Shown piece after piece: positions 52,194-63,804 of a DNA stretch of 64,000 bases. Within the stretch, counting starts at the first letter, position 1. Each line of letters starts with the position of its first letter. A program made the translations under genes and the position numbers. Origin of the DNA: Coffea arabica (Eukaryota > Streptophyta > Magnoliopsida > Gentianales > Rubiaceae). The notes under the pieces are model-generated. The model saw only the letters and a list, made by a program, of their open reading frames with translations. It was not told where the DNA came from and did not search any database. The stretch spans positions 15,394,449 through 15,458,448 of the forward strand of contig NC_092329.1 of the NCBI RefSeq assembly GCF_036785885.1. Reading direction: 5' to 3'.

Positions 52194-53410
52194 CTACATT
52201 GACTGCGGTGTACTATATCCATTAATATGTGCCTTCTGCCATCTCCAGGCTACCCGCAAACTCTCCTGAAGATCGGTATATTTTGTAGTCAGAAATAGCC
52301 AAAAACAATGTTAACGAAACTAATAAAATGTAGCTTGAGTCGTGCTTAATAACACTGTTCTAAAAAATTATTTCGTGAGGTTGAAATGTTTCTCCAGAAT
52401 TAAACAAGCCTTTTTCTTGTTTATAACAAGAAGGATCAAAACTTCAGCAACCATCGATTAAATCCAGCAGAAAGGGAAAAAAGGAGAGAAATAGAGCAAG
52501 CAAGCTGGCAGGAAGGTCTCTACTATCACTGTCAGCTGTTGGTATATCTCTAAAGTGGAAGCACAGCTGCTATTTATAGGCAGCAGCTAGTGTACGTTGG
52601 TGAGAAATAATATCTGATAACATAAAAAAGACATGGCTAATTTTCTATGAAACTGAAAGTAATGTTTAATTTATTCTATGTAACCGAAAGTAACGTTAAA
52701 AGGGAACGTTATGAAACATACTAAACCTTCGTAACCGATGAAATAAAAGTTTATCTTCTCAGGAAAGAGTCAACTTTTGATTTGTAAAATATGAAGTAAA
52801 ATTTATTCTTGGTCACAGGATAACTCACTTTGGCCGCGCTTAACCCACGCGCGAGAGGGGAAATCCATCAGTTTGTACTAAAACGGCCCAACTCAACTTT
52901 CCTCTCATGCGCGCGACCCCACACTAGTTACTAACTTAACACAAGCCAATAAGAGACTACGCAATATAAATGATGAGAAGTCCTTTTAGTTTTTTGATGT
53001 GGGACAAGATCTTTTGAAATTTCTCTTTTATTTACAACATATTTTGCTGTCCAGTTTAGTTCTTTCCTAAGTTTAGTTGGATCACTGTAAACTTCAGCAT
53101 AATCACCAGGCCGACGGGGAAGGTTGTCGACCTTGACAGGTACTCCTGTGGCCTTCTTGCAGGCCTCCACAAACTCCTTTACAGATCAACCTGAAATAGA
53201 AAAATATGATTCGCATAAGAAACGGCTAATATGCCCAACTAAGTTACAGGTTATAACAAGAAATGTCTTACCTCTCCCCATTCCAACTTTCCCAGGCTCT
53301 GCCTTCTCAAGGGCTTGGACATGAGCATCAACAAGATCAGTGACATCAATATAATCCCGGATATACAAGTTCCATCTTCAGTCTTGTTGTCTGTTCCTCT
53401 CACATATAGC
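52194..53410 (-). pseudogene. UXE: UDP-arabinose 4-epimerase (MUR4/UXE-type) 3' fragment, unit B
   Basis: Same exons, intron, in-frame TGA, missing YNVGTG-type stretch and LTR insertion as in A (26894-28110). B has an extra two bases near 53362 that shift the frame before the DYIDV motif, so it is more damaged than A. The C-terminal end [14 protein letters not shown] and its stop at 52194 are kept beyond the solo LTR. Confidence 0.83.
52284..53039 (-). mobile_element. 0.76-kb solo LTR in the epimerase fragment, unit B
   Basis: This is the copy of A 26984-27743, flanked by TATTT at 52279-52283 and 53040-53044. Its presence in both units places the insertion before the duplication. Confidence 0.82.
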
Positions 53411-54783
53411 ACGTAGTAATTTAACCAAAATGAACCCACAAAAAGACACAAAAAAGGTACCAACGAGTCAAGTCAAGTTCAAATACTAATATATTTGAGC
53501 TTCAGCTTGAAGATATTTACCCTAACTCAAACTTGAAGTTGACAAATGTTTATTTGGGAAAGGGTGCCAACATTGATGCTCTTATATAAGGGCCGTCTAG
53601 ACTTTATATTAAAATATAAATATTACACTATCCCCACATTTGGTACATAGTAATGGCCTAAAAAGGAAAGGGGTTTCTAATTTGTCCATTCTATTTCAAG
53701 TTTGATATAGATTATTTAAGTGAAAAAGTTCTTTTCCTCTAAACTACTGTTTTTTTTAGTAGAATCCCCAAAATTCAAAAAATATCTTGGAAAAACTCTT
53801 TCCAAATTTATTACAAAATATCCAAAATAATAGGATGTCAAATTTATTCTTATAAATCTTTTTTTCTACCTCATCATATCGTAGGATATTTGTGAGCTCA
53901 ATTAGTAATTGAATGTATTTTTTATAATAAATTATTTTTCTTGTGTTAAAATAAAATTTTCTTTCTTACTAGCAAACATATGTTTTAAATACTTTATTCT
54001 TTGACTTTGAATAATTGTGTGAAAATTTTTTTGAATTTCATATAAAAAATAAGAGCATTATAAAAAATTAAAATTTTATCGTATTTGTTTTGATTCATGT
54101 AATTTACATTGCTAATTATATATCTTGCGGATGCAAAACTATAACATAAAAATCTATAGGCCACAATGAATCAAATATTACAATTGAAAAATTTGAGTGC
54201 CAATCCCCAATTATTCTAAAAGCAAAAAATGACTAAATTTCACTTAAATAAACCAGTAACATAGTAGAACAAATAAAGCAAAAGTAATAAAAATGGTATG
54301 TTCTATAAATAAATCCAGAATAATTAACTCAAGTTTGTATTAATTGTATTTTATTCTGGCATCTAAATCTTGATTATATCAAACACGGAAAAATGAAAGA
54401 ACAATCTACTCTATTAGTATACTAGACATTGAAATAAATAAAAACAATAATCTTCCTACCATTTTTAGATATCGTAACCAAAACCTATTCATTATATCAA
54501 ACACCGGAATCAGAAGGTTCACAAGTTCAATGGACAATCTAGGAATATTATTTTAAGACTTGACAGTTCCTCTGGTAAATAGGATTGACTTTTCCTTAAC
54601 CTCAAGTGCAGCAACCCGTTTTCGAAACTTTCCTAATATCTTTCCTAACAGTTTCTTTTGTGGATTCTCTCTTAGGAAAATCTGTCCCTGTATATTACCT
54701 CTTTCTCGATTCAAGAATTTAACTTACCTAGCCCATTCGCCTCTTATAACAGAAGACAAGAAAATATACAGAGTGATAAATAA
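53411..54783. other. AT-rich region between the epimerase fragment and NAC, unit B
   Basis: This is presumed NAC upstream sequence on the right. B lacks a stretch of about 30 bases present in A near 29273-29312 that includes repeated GTCAA motifs. No gene is recognised. Confidence 0.45.
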
Positions 54784-55370
54784 ATGGCTGACAACATTCC
54801 TATAGGGTTTCGTTTTAGACCCAGTGAGGAAGAACTGATCTCCTTACTTTGGCTGAAGGTTACAAACCAGCTTGATGAAACGGACCATGTGAAGGAGAAG
54901 ATACTTTACGGCGAAGGTGCAGAACCGTGGGATGTTTTGGGGGATGACGATGTTCGTTGGCAATTCTGTGATGATAGCGGAAAAGGGGCTAGTACGAAAA
55001 GAATGGTCTATGTCTTTACCAAGTTGAGGAAATTGAGCGCCAAGAAAGCTGCGAGAGCGGCTGGTTTGGGGACGTGGGACGGAGAAACGAAGTCGTACCC
55101 AGTTGAGGGTATGATTACTGGTGAGAAAATTGGGTCAAGGAAGATGCTAAGTTATGTTCTGAATTTTGGTTCAATAGGGGTGAAAGGTGGCTGGATAATG
55201 CACGAGTATTCGCTGGATGGTGCATCATTGAATGAGTTAAACAGCAGTCATAATATTGATTATGTTCTTTGTAGGATAATAAAGGATGATTCAAAGTATA
55301 CCAAAGTCAAAGAATCTGCAACGAAAGGAAAGGTTGCCAAAGAAAAGGAGGTTGGAAATCGTGGATGCCA

Positions 55371-55640
55371 GAGAAAATTCTAAAACTATTATGGAAAAAA
55401 AAAAGTTTTCCATTTGAGGGGTTGTTTGTGTTGGGTTTTCTAAGAATAGGTACTTCGCATTTGCAAAATGCGAGCTCACTGAGCTCGCATTCAACGAATG
55501 CGATTTATTATTGAATTTTTGATTTTACAAAAAATCTGAAAAAAAAAATTTTTTGCTTCAAACCTCGCATTTCACAAATGCGAGGTCAGCACCTCGCATT
55601 TAACATATGCGAGATTTGAAACCTTTTAATTTTTTAATAT
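55371..55640. repeat. Left long terminal inverted repeat of the Pack-MULE
   Basis: It is complementary to 56516-56783. Inside it are small palindromes built on CGCATTT..AAATGCG and GAGCTC (55455-55502 and 55562-55612), so each arm can fold on itself as well as with the other arm. Confidence 0.8.
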
Positions 55641-55681
55641 TAATAAATTCTAGCAAACCGTGTAGCACTTAGCATTGTCTC

Positions 55682-56502
55682 CTAATTCTCCTTCCTCTGT
55701 CGATTCCACTGCTCAATCCTAGCTCTTCGCTCCTCGCTACCTTCTCTCACAGGACTTTTACTCCGCCTGGGACTCGCTGCATGTCTTCTCCTCCCTCCGC
55801 TGCTGTCGCTCTCATGCCTGGCGTGCCGGTCTCCTCCGCTCCTCCTACCACTTGCACGATAATCCCTTTCACTGTCACGGCTCCTATCGTAGTCCCTTTC
55901 CCTTTCTCTTTCCCTCCGGTGATGGTGGTGTGGATGGGGATTGGCACTTCTACTGCGACTCCTGCTCCTTCGGTACTTAAGAATATGACTCCCAAAGAGC
56001 TTCCTCCTGAGGTCCCTCCCAATCATCTTGATGTGCATAAAATTGCAATATCCACCACGACTGCTCCTTCGGTAGGTGGCCTCGCGGAAGTCGGTGACAG
56101 GGGAGAAGTCGGCAATGATGGTGCAGCCAGAGTAGAAGTGGCCCTGCAAAGCCTGGAGGGCGGCGGCAGCCTGGTCCTCCTCCTTGAACTGTGGTCGGCA
56201 AGGTTGTCGCAGATGTTGAGGCTCTCGATCTCGTCGAACTTGCCGAGTTCCTCGAAAATGTCCTCGTAGAAGTCCTTGAAATGCTCCTGAATCTTGCGGG
56301 GTTCGATGGGTTGGCCCTGGGGGTCGACTCCAGGGGTGATCATGTCAGGGCGCTGGTACATGTTGGACAGCAAAAGGGTGGGGGAGATGGTAGGACGGTT
56401 ATGGAGGCGGGAGCAACGGTCGCCGTAGCGCCAAGCGCCAATCTTGAAGTAGAAAGGGCAGTTGTGTCGGTCCTTCTCGGTGCCGAAGATGGAAGCTAAT
56501 TG
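55682..56502 (-). pseudogene. U2AF35: Captured U2AF35 (U2 snRNP auxiliary factor small subunit) copy
   Basis: The intact protein recognises the AG of the 3' splice site. Read from 56502, the fragment lacks the first residues and start codon, then gives [38 protein letters not shown] and [23 protein letters not shown] deletion of about 20 bases shifts the frame. Homology resumes with [36 protein letters not shown], an Arg/Ser-rich stretch and [17 protein letters not shown], ending at the native-type TAG (55682). One zinc-finger Cys is Trp, and part of the second finger is deleted. No introns interrupt it, but plant U2AF35 genes may lack coding introns, so DNA-level capture is possible. The product cannot be functional. 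Confidence 0.88.
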
Positions 56503-56515
56503 CTTGACCTCGCAT

Positions 56516-56783
56516 ATGACTAAAAACTAAAAGGTTTCAAATCTCGCATATGTTAAATGCGAGGTGCTGACCTCGCATTTGATAAATGCGAGGTATGAAG
56601 CAAAATTTTTTTTTTTTAGATTTTTTGCAAAATCAAAAATTCAATAATAAATCGCATTTGCTGAATGCGAGCTCAGTGAGTTCGCATTCAGCAAATGCGA
56701 ACATCACTTAGACGGAATACTACACTCAAAAAGCCTTATTTGTAGAAAAATTTTAAATTTCATCATAAGTTTAGAAATTTCTC
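56516..56783. repeat. Right long terminal inverted repeat of the Pack-MULE
   Basis: Inverted copy of 55371-55640 with the same internal AAATGCGAGGT-type palindromes. Confidence 0.8.
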
Positions 56784-57039
56784 TGGATGCCGTGAAGTTG
56801 TCCTGGGCAAGAGAAAGATGAATCTTGAACAAGAAAGTTCACAAGCGAGTAAGCAGTCATGTAACAATCCAATGGATGAGTTGCCTAATTTGGTTAATTG
56901 TGAGTATGATGGATACACAAGAAGCCTACAAACATATACAGGTTTGTTGGATGATGTTGTGCAGCCAATCATCTGTTGGAATGGCGACCCTTACTTGGGA
57001 TCAGTTCCTGATATGGTGCACTGTTCCCTTAGAAATTAA

Positions 57040-57959
57040 TTTTGTAGTGGCTTACATTCAAAAAGAAAAAAACTGTAGTTAAATATTTGATTTTGTAGTT
57101 TTGGATACTAAATTTATTAGTAGTGGGCTGCGTGTGTGTGATGATCACATAAAACAAGATGGGTGGATTTTCAAGAATAAAGCAACATGATCTTGTAGAA
57201 TTTGATTTTATCGTTTTAGCAACTTACTATACCAGCATTTACGAATTTTATCATGCTTACACTTGGCATATTTGTTATTTTCGATAAATCTATTTTCTAG
57301 TCCCAAAGGCAACACTATTAAATCAGCTCATTGACGCCAAATGAATAAATTGGGAAAATCCATCATACAATAAGAAAAAGTTTGTAAAACAAAAATTTAG
57401 ACTAAAATATCCCCAAAAAACAGTATAGGCATAAATATTGAAGTAAAATAGAATGTTAAAACTGCAATGCATTGTAGCAGAAACATGATTTGCCTTGAAT
57501 CGAATCCAGTAATAAGCCATAAGCCCCTTGACATTAACAGCCAGTCTTCAAGACTTCAAAGTATCTGGATTCCATAAAAGGGTGAACAGTTGTATCGAAA
57601 AAGCTGAAGTGGAGTTTATGTGATTGTGATGCTTAGAAAATGCAAAAAGTAATGATTTTCAACTGTAGAAAGTACATAATCTTTTCAGCTTGAAAGAAAC
57701 TAGCAATCCATCATGCAGAGTAAATGTTGCAAGTTATCTGGTACTCACCTCTAACTCTAAAAGTCAATTGTCCAAAATAGTTGGTTTCACAGCAAAATCT
57801 GTCAAATCTGTAATGAAGCCAATGAAACAAGTGAATTTGATGCTATTTATTTCTGTCATTTTTCCTTTTTTTTTTAATTTCTTCCAAAGAATTACAATAA
57901 TTAGAATGCAATTATAGAATATTACCCTTTCTGCTTCTTCAAGGTTTTGAACATCATCC
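57040..57959. other. Intergenic region between NAC and hAT-like gene, unit B
   Basis: It includes about 330 bases at 57235-57566 not found in A. No terminal repeats or target duplication are obvious there, and A has a few unmatched bases at the junction (near 30555), so a deletion in A is the simpler reading. No gene is recognised. Confidence 0.45.
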
Positions 57960-59638
57960 TCAACACAGCTGCAACATCTTTGAACCCTTTCCACTAAATG
58001 AATCACGACTGTAACCTGCTCTGCTAAATTTAGATTCCAGAGCAGCTCTGGAGACGGGAACAACTAACAGATCATGAGCCATATTTGAGAGAATGGGGAA
58101 CCTATGATTATTGCCCTTCCACCAACCCAAAACATCAAAATAATCCCAATCTTGTTCAGTAGGTTCATCCAGATACCTCTCCAAATCTGATTTTCCATCA
58201 GCAAAAGCAGCAAGAGCTTCCTCCCTTTTCTTTTGAATCAGATACTTCTTCAAGTCACTGGGAAAAGATCTTCCACCTGATTCAGGTTCTTTCTCGCTAG
58301 AAGATGACTTTTCAGGTACATATAATCTTTTATATTCATCAAACAAGGTAAAAGCAGCCTCTCTCGCAATTTCTCCCATTTCTGGAGTCAAATGTAATTC
58401 TGAAGGTAAAGATTCAAGAATTTCCAGCTTGTATCGAGGATCAAGGATAAGGGCAAGGTAGATTACCAAATTCATCTCTTTATATTTTCCCCAATAGTCT
58501 GTATATTTTTCCCTCAATCTCCTAGCCATCGAACTGATGCCCATTTCAGTACTGTCTTGCCATTCACTCAAGAGATGATGAACCTCAAACAACCGAGCAA
58601 AGATTGTGTTTGTTGTGACATGTCTAGAGCATGAAAGATGCAATGTTAGCCCATACAAGTGCCTCAATATCTCGATAAACCACTTGACCTTTTGCCAATC
58701 ATCTCTGTTAGGCATACCAGCACCCATAGTTTCACTTTTACAATAAGGATCTGATTCCTGAAACTTCTCAAAGGTTTTTTGGAGCTTTTGGGCTGTATCC
58801 AACATAAAAAAGGTGGAGATCCAGTTGGTGTGGACATCCATGCATAGCATTCTCTTGTTGTCTATTTTCTCTAATTCCACACATTCTTTAAACTTTATTA
58901 ACCTAGCAGGAGAAAGCACAATAGAGTGGACCATTTCCCGAATGCGAGCAACTGATTCACCTATTTCTAGCAAGCTATCAGAAGCCATAAGTTTGATCAC
59001 ATTATCAATGTATCTTAGATGAAGATACTTGCCACCAAGCAAACTGTTCTCTGAATTAGAGAATCTTGTTTTCAAGTTATGAATGGCAACATCATTTGAC
59101 TGCGAGTCCTCCACAGTTATAGCAAAAATCTTATCTATTCCCCAATCAAGTAAGCACTTCTCAACTGCCTTTCCTATGGCCCCTGCACTATGATCAGATA
59201 TCGGACAAAACTCTTAACACATTTTTTTCAGTTTCCAGTTGGAATCTAGAAAATGGGCTTTGACACATAAATAAGTAGTTTCCTGCTCAGATGTCCATGC
59301 ATCCACAGAAAGACTAACCCTTTTATCACACAAGATGTTCTTTAACTTTGTCTTCTCCTCCTCAAACAGTTCATAGCAGTCCCGATTAACCGTCGAACAC
59401 GATGGTATCCGAAATGAAGGACATGCCAGAGACATAAAAATCCGAAACTTTTCCCTCTGAACATCGCTTGGAGTCTGTTCATCACAAATTACGAGCAAGA
59501 GCTTTCCTACAATCTTTCTGACTAAATACAAACTTATCAGGATCTTGATCACCCCGAGCAGTCCACACAAAAGTTCTTATCAAGTGGTCCTTCATGATGT
59601 TAGGAATGGAATAATTATAATCTTCAAAACTTGAATTA
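57960..59638 (-). pseudogene. BED/hAT-transposase-like gene, N-terminal part preserved, unit B
   Basis: From the 5' side, residues like DHLIRTFVW..KALARNL are followed by a frameshift near 59485. Then comes a block with SLSVDAWTSEQETTYLCVKAHFLD, a signature of the hAT RNase H-like fold. An in-frame TAA at 59214-59216 follows, after which the same frame runs on to 57960. This part has HNLKTRFSNSENSLLGG, ALILDPRYKLEILE and the dimerisation motif VPVSRAALESKFSRAG. Loss of 47 bases near 57969, compared with A, truncates the C-terminus before the TKSWL block. No BED zinc finger is recognised upstream. Whether it was a transposon or a domesticated gene like DAYSLEEPER cannot be decided. Confidence 0.8.
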
Positions 59639-61180
59639 ACAACTCCTCACTAAGAGCTCGCCCAATATGCTTTAAAGGTAAAAATGGGGACCAAAAACAG
59701 AACTTTTCTTAATGAACATTTTCCAGCAAATGCAAGGGAACTAAAGGGTATAGAGTAAAAGTGGCTAAGAAATGAAACACAAGAAAAGAAAACAAGAAGA
59801 ATGATAATAATGGTAGTATATAAATGGGACAAAACGCAAACGGGGCAAAAAAAAAAAAAAAAAAAGGCAAGCTCAACCCACAATGCAGTTCAATTGAAAG
59901 AAGGGGAAAAAAAATCTTGAAGGGGATAAAAGGGCTTACAGTTGAGAGCAAGAGGCTGCATCATGATCATGGAACTTTGGCTTTTCCCCGAGATGAGGAG
60001 GAGATGGTTATTTGGTTGTGAGGTAAAATGTGATAGTCATTCTTGATTGAAGAACCTTAGTGGAACATAAAGATCTGAAGACCAAAGGATAGGTTCTACC
60101 TCTCGCTTTAGCACCGATTCTTTAGTCTGTGAAACAGAGAAGAGGAGAGGAGACTGGAGATTTGAGTATTTTTTTTTTTTTTTTAATTTCGTGCTTCCCG
60201 CTGTCACCATGAAATCTACACTACATATACGTATAAAGGGAGGGGGCTTTTGGTATACATAAAAATTTGTAATATTATATATTTTTAAATTATCTTGGAT
60301 AACAATCTATTACAAATATAGCTTTCTATTAAGTAATATGTATTTTTTCTGATTTCATTTTTCAACTTATTAGGTAAATCTTAATGTTTATTAGCAACTA
60401 CCAATTATGTTTACGAATTACGATTACTAGTATATAACTATTTTTTATACACTTGATAAATTCTCTACATATGTATCATCAAAATATAAAACTAATTTTT
60501 TAAGAAATAATTTCAATGAATATACCCAAAAAATTTTACAAATATTTTTCCTATTACTTGCACACACATCAATATGTGCCTTGAACACTAATATAGTTTA
60601 TGTATTCACATTATATGAAATTTTATCTCCAAAGTATGATTATTATATGAATTTTTTATAGTTAAAAATTTTGTTAAACAAATACAAGTTTGACAAAAAT
60701 AATTATGCGTGATTAATATGGATATGTTTAAAAATATTGGTTGATTTGGTATGCATTTTAGATGTTATGCTATATTAATATTAGTCTTTACTTATAATTT
60801 TTTGGGTGAAAATAAATCTAGTTATAATTTTATCAAATTATTGACATTATATACTCACAAAAGAGTACCACATAAGTTTTTTTTCTTTTAATTTTTTTCA
60901 ACAAGATAAGGATAGGATTTAAGAATCACATGAGCGGAATGGAGATGCACTAATCTCGCATTCAATAATCCACTTGCAATTAATATATCTAGGTTACAGA
61001 GTGAACTAATAAACGAATGAATTTGTGTGAACTAAGATATAAAGAGATAAATTACAACATGCCATGTGTGAAGCCAAAATCCAACCACCTTTCAATTCTG
61101 CTTCTTAGATAATGTGCCGTATGCATACTGCTTCATTACATTAATTAATAATATCTTTGAACGGCATAATGTGGTAGATT
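59639..61180. other. Region upstream of the hAT-like gene, unit B
   Basis: On the minus strand, sequence from about 60160 to 59940 is CT-rich and leader-like and ends at a good splice donor (AACT/GTAAGCC, 59938-59943). A T-rich, intron-like stretch follows down to about 59640. This could be a 5' untranslated exon and intron of the hAT-like gene. From 60190 to 61180 I see only AT-rich DNA. Most of 58760-61048 is deleted in unit A. Confidence 0.4.
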
Positions 61181-63683
61181 ATGAATTTTAATTTTCTTTT
61201 ATATTAAAAATGTATAACTTAAATTTAAAACAAATAAGAACACAAAATAAATGATTATCCAAGAAATGAATGAATTTGTGTGAACAAATTACACCAAAAA
61301 AAAAAGGTATTTGTGTGATCTAAGATACAAATAGTTAATTTCCAACTATGCATATAGATTTTTAAGTAGTTATCAGCTCAATAGTTAAACAACTCAAGTA
61401 TATTGATAAATTCCAGTTCTTAGTTTATGGCACACACAAACATTAATGCCAGATTGCCACACCACTTTTATTTATACACCAAGGCTTTCCTAATAAACTA
61501 AAGTTAAATTCGATTTGTCAAAGGAAACAAAATAGAGTTGGTCACGGACAATCAACTCGATCCGGACTCCGACACAACTATTAACCGCCCAAACATTTAG
61601 AAACAATTAATTTAGCAACTAACAAATAATAAAATTCTCACTTAAAAAAATAAAAAGGCTTTTCTAACGGATGCCACGTGAGCACTCGTTAGCAAATCTA
61701 TATACTAATTAACCTATCATGTATATACATACACTAACAATTATTACTTTTTCTTACATTTATACACTTTCCTTAATTAATCCATGCATTTTTATGTTTT
61801 CCGTAATTAGTTTTATATTTCTAAAATTCAACACCTGAAATACATCTTAACGGATGTCCAGGCAGGCCGAAAATAAAATACTTGATTTAGCTCCTGCATT
61901 GCCTTCATTCTGGAAACAGTTGATCCTCTATAATGTCAAGAAGATGAGAAAACTGAAAATTTTTGTTAATTAAAGGACTGTTGGTTGACTTTTACTTCTA
62001 TTGCTATATAAAAGATGAGTAAATTTATGTTGACCACTGAGCAAGTATTTAGTCGATTATTGGATTGACCAAGTTTGAATTATCATGGACATGGAGTAAT
62101 GTACATAATGGATATTTTCCATAGCCAAAAGATGAACCTCTTCATAGATATTTGGGAGGCAAGGATACCTTATTACCACCTTCTCCTATTGGGCTTAATC
62201 AATTAGTGCACATTATTGCTGGTTCTTGAAAAGTGCAATAAGCCCCAAACCTTTTTTTCCCCTTCTCCAAAATAAAAAAAAAAATTTAGGCTTGAACCAT
62301 TTATATTTGTTCAGTGCAATCTTAATTTCAGCATGTTTTTCAATGAATGCATTGTGGGATTAGTTTTTCATTCAATTAATAGTTCAAGGGAAAAAAAAGC
62401 AAGAATCATTTTTGTTTTGTTCTTTACCTATAACACTATTAGTGTTCAAAGTGAAAATTGTTTGAAGAAATTTTGTAGAATAACATTATATCACTTTTTA
62501 TGATGTTACATTTGCGAGGAAAAAAAGATGATTAAAAAGATAAAGAGGTAATTCAAGAGGGTTATAATGTAACTAAATAATTGTTTCAATAGTGAGGTAT
62601 CTCCTTTATCCTTTGAGAAATGTCCACTTTGAGTTTAATCTGAGTAGGACATTTCTAGCCATAAATCGACTTTGATTTCGATAAATAGATCACTTTTTAA
62701 GATACCTTTATGTTAAATTTTTATTGCAGAAATCATCTGCAAACACTGGCAAGGGAAAAATATCTAAATATCAAGGGCAAACAAATAAGTTCATTAATTT
62801 AGTGCAGTTTATATTTTTGATGAAATTTGCAAATCATGAGTGCTAAATTATGAGTGCTCTATTTCTGTTTTAGACTTCTAAACTTTCATTTTTAAGTGAT
62901 ATATTTATGTTCGTATCCATTCAAAATATTTGAAAGTATTTATTATGGAAAAAATGATTCAAAAAATTAGGGAAAAAGAATGCTAAGAGGAAGGCTAAGG
63001 CCGCAAACACTTCTCAAATTTAAACATACAAGCATACATACATACATAACCACAAACACACATATATTCGTATATATATTGTACTCATGCTCCGAAGTGT
63101 CTTATGGCTAGCAACGCATGAATTTTGTCATTCTAGACTAAGAGAACGGGCATTAATTACAAGTTTCTTGTTAATGCTGGTTAGCATATTAAATTCTTAA
63201 GCCTAGCAACATATACATTTTGCCATATTGTATTACCTAGTAATTTTGGTTAAGACTAAATCCATGTTTGATAACTCAATTCAACACTTAAAGTTAACGG
63301 ATTCAAATCTTAATATGTTCAAATGCATTTGATAACCAAAAATTGAACATGTGAATTGATTACGTGGCACTGAATTTTTTAGACAAAATTTGTTCCAAAA
63401 AATAAGTGATAAGCTATTCACTTATTATTGGATGTGATATACAGTCAAATATATTTGATTTAATACTTAACAATTCAATAATTTAATAGATTCATGATTC
63501 AGATTCATTTTCAGTTTTAGATTTCAGTTTTTTCAAACGCACCCTAAGTTTAAAAGATTTGAAGTATTAATTTGCAGTTGTTTGCTAAACAGCCTGATGT
63601 TAGTACACAAGATGTTGGATCCATTTTTCATAATAAGTATCCGTAATGAATTAACATTTCTCGCACATTATTTTAGTCATTAA
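61181..63683. other. AT-rich noncoding region, unit C
   Basis: Same content as A 1-2506 and B 31943-34368, including the G-box at 61675-61680. It keeps the stretch deleted from B near 32817. No genes are seen. Confidence 0.6.
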
Positions 63684-63804
63684 CTGTTGACTAAAGGCAA
63701 AGAGGTTGCAAGCTTCTTCATACATGCTTATCATTGCTACCTCTACATCTATTTCTTGCCAAGTTCATTGGCCTTATTGAATAGCCCTTTTTTTTTTTTT
63801 TATC
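63684..63804 (-). pseudogene. MADS-box relic, unit C
   Basis: This is the third copy of the relic. Its poly-A tract is longer, and the residue after KKGL is Phe (KKGLFNKANELGKK), closer to the MADS consensus than the Val of A and B. This strengthens the identification. Confidence 0.58.

Larger units (their letters stand above)
55371..56783. mobile_element. Pack-MULE carrying a captured U2AF35 copy, B only
   Basis: The termini are GAGAAAATTC at the left and GAAATTTCTC at the right, extending into inverted repeats of about 260-270 bp. It is flanked by TGGATGCC(A/G) at 55362-55370 and 56784-56792, an 8-9-bp duplication. Unit A has the single empty site in its NAC gene at about 30110-30118. Long inverted repeats, GAG-type ends and a duplication of about 9 bp fit Mutator-like elements. 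Instead of a transposase it carries a host gene fragment (55682-56502), the definition of a Pack-MULE. Confidence 0.85.
54784..57039 (+). pseudogene. NAC-domain gene interrupted by a Pack-MULE, unit B
   Basis: The NAC domain (subdomains A-E, from MADNIPIGFRFRP to DYVLCRIIKDD) is intact from 54784 to 55369. A 1.4-kb element then interrupts the frame, which would read 199 residues and stop at 55383 inside the element. The rest of the NAC frame resumes after the target duplication at 56792 and runs to 57039. Without the element the two parts total 834 bases, exactly the 277-codon frame plus stop of the ancestral gene, and no nonsense codon is present (CAA at 56830-56832, where A has TAA). As in A, the DNA-binding domain is preserved and the C-terminal region is lost. 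Confidence 0.85.
31943..61180. repeat. Tandem segmental duplication, unit B
   Basis: This is the second head-to-tail copy, 29.2 kb long. It aligns to unit A along its length with scattered substitutions and small indels, plus a few large differences, each of which looks like one event. B-only insertions are at 35172-37064 and 55371-56783. B keeps about 2.3 kb (58760-61048) that was deleted from the end of A. Confidence 0.96.

Noticed and set aside
55781..56499. Long + strand open frames opposite the U2AF35 segment
   Set aside because: They are antisense to clear U2AF35 homology. GC-rich coding DNA often gives open antisense frames.
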